A model generated the notes under the pieces. That model worked only from the letters and a program-made list of their open reading frames with translations. It was not told the DNA's origin and made no database searches. The position numbers and the translations under genes are program-made. A stretch of 5,273 nucleotides of DNA from an uncultured bacterium (GTDB lineage: Bacteria; Hydrogenedentota; Hydrogenedentia; Hydrogenedentales; JAEUWI01): contig CALAXS010000116.1 of the NCBI GenBank assembly GCA_937895305.1, forward strand, positions 1 to 5,273, in the 5' to 3' direction. How positions within the stretch are numbered: position 1 is the stretch's first letter; each line of letters starts with the position of its first letter. Shown one piece after another: positions 5,201 through 5,273 of the stretch.

Positions 5201-5273
5201 CTAGTTTGCTTTCGCCTGAATACGACTCAACAAATCCAGGCTCATAAAATCCTTGAGATTATCATAGGATATA
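5201..5273 (-). CDS. C-terminal end of a minus-strand gene cut by the window edge (putative)
   Basis: Reading in from the right edge on the minus strand, one frame is open for 23 codons to TAG at 5203-5201. The peptide ISYDNLKDFMSLDLLSRIQA then KAN looks like an ordinary amphipathic C-terminal helix. The N-terminal part lies outside the window, so family and function cannot be given. A different frame through the same bases is open for 36 codons (5148-5258) and ends in Cys-Gly-Cys-Gly-Ser-Gly, but it is closed upstream by TGA TAA and has no start, so I prefer this one. Confidence 0.4.
   Translation of the reverse strand, partial: ISYDNLKDFMSLDLLSRIQAKAN

Overview
The window is bacterial chromosomal DNA: compact genes, Shine-Dalgarno sequences, a Rho-independent terminator, a twin-arginine export signal and short interspersed palindromic repeats. 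I cannot place it taxonomically with confidence. An exported aldo/keto reductase next to a secreted ceramidase-like hydrolase would fit an uncultivated or environmental lineage (Planctomycetes/Verrucomicrobia-like or Hydrogenedentes-like), but that is inference only. No phage, transposase, CRISPR, rRNA or tRNA was seen.

Layout. Bases 1-170 hold two different short palindromic repeats and no convincing gene. On the minus strand, 171-254 can encode a 27-residue single-helix membrane microprotein with its own ribosome binding site, lying downstream of a Tat-exported aldo/keto reductase (329-1315, minus). A 199-bp divergent intergenic region (1316-1514) holds a candidate reductase promoter and two dyads that could be operators. 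It separates the reductase from a secreted neutral/alkaline ceramidase-like enzyme (1515-3224, plus). A strong terminator with a UUCG tetraloop (3242-3270) follows, and only 21 bp later a PaaI/THEM4-type hotdog thioesterase starts at TTG (3292-3822, plus). That gene converges on, and overlaps by 4 bp, a minus-strand gene (3819-4931) for a conserved cytosolic protein of unclear function, possibly related to deoxyhypusine synthase. From 4932 to 5200 there is no gene, but there is a 31-nt repeat that exactly matches the one at 83-113 in inverted orientation. The right edge probably holds the C-terminal end of another minus-strand gene.

How the genes may work together. The ceramidase-like enzyme is predicted to be outside the cytoplasm and to cleave an amide-linked lipid. 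The thioesterase would act on acyl-CoA in the cytosol. The exported reductase shares the upstream region of the hydrolase. A lipid or amide breakdown theme is possible, but the terminator and the convergent arrangement argue against one operon. The most unusual points are the duplicated N-terminal module and altered nucleophile loop of the ceramidase-like protein, the membrane microprotein, and the terminator abutting a TTG-initiated gene.
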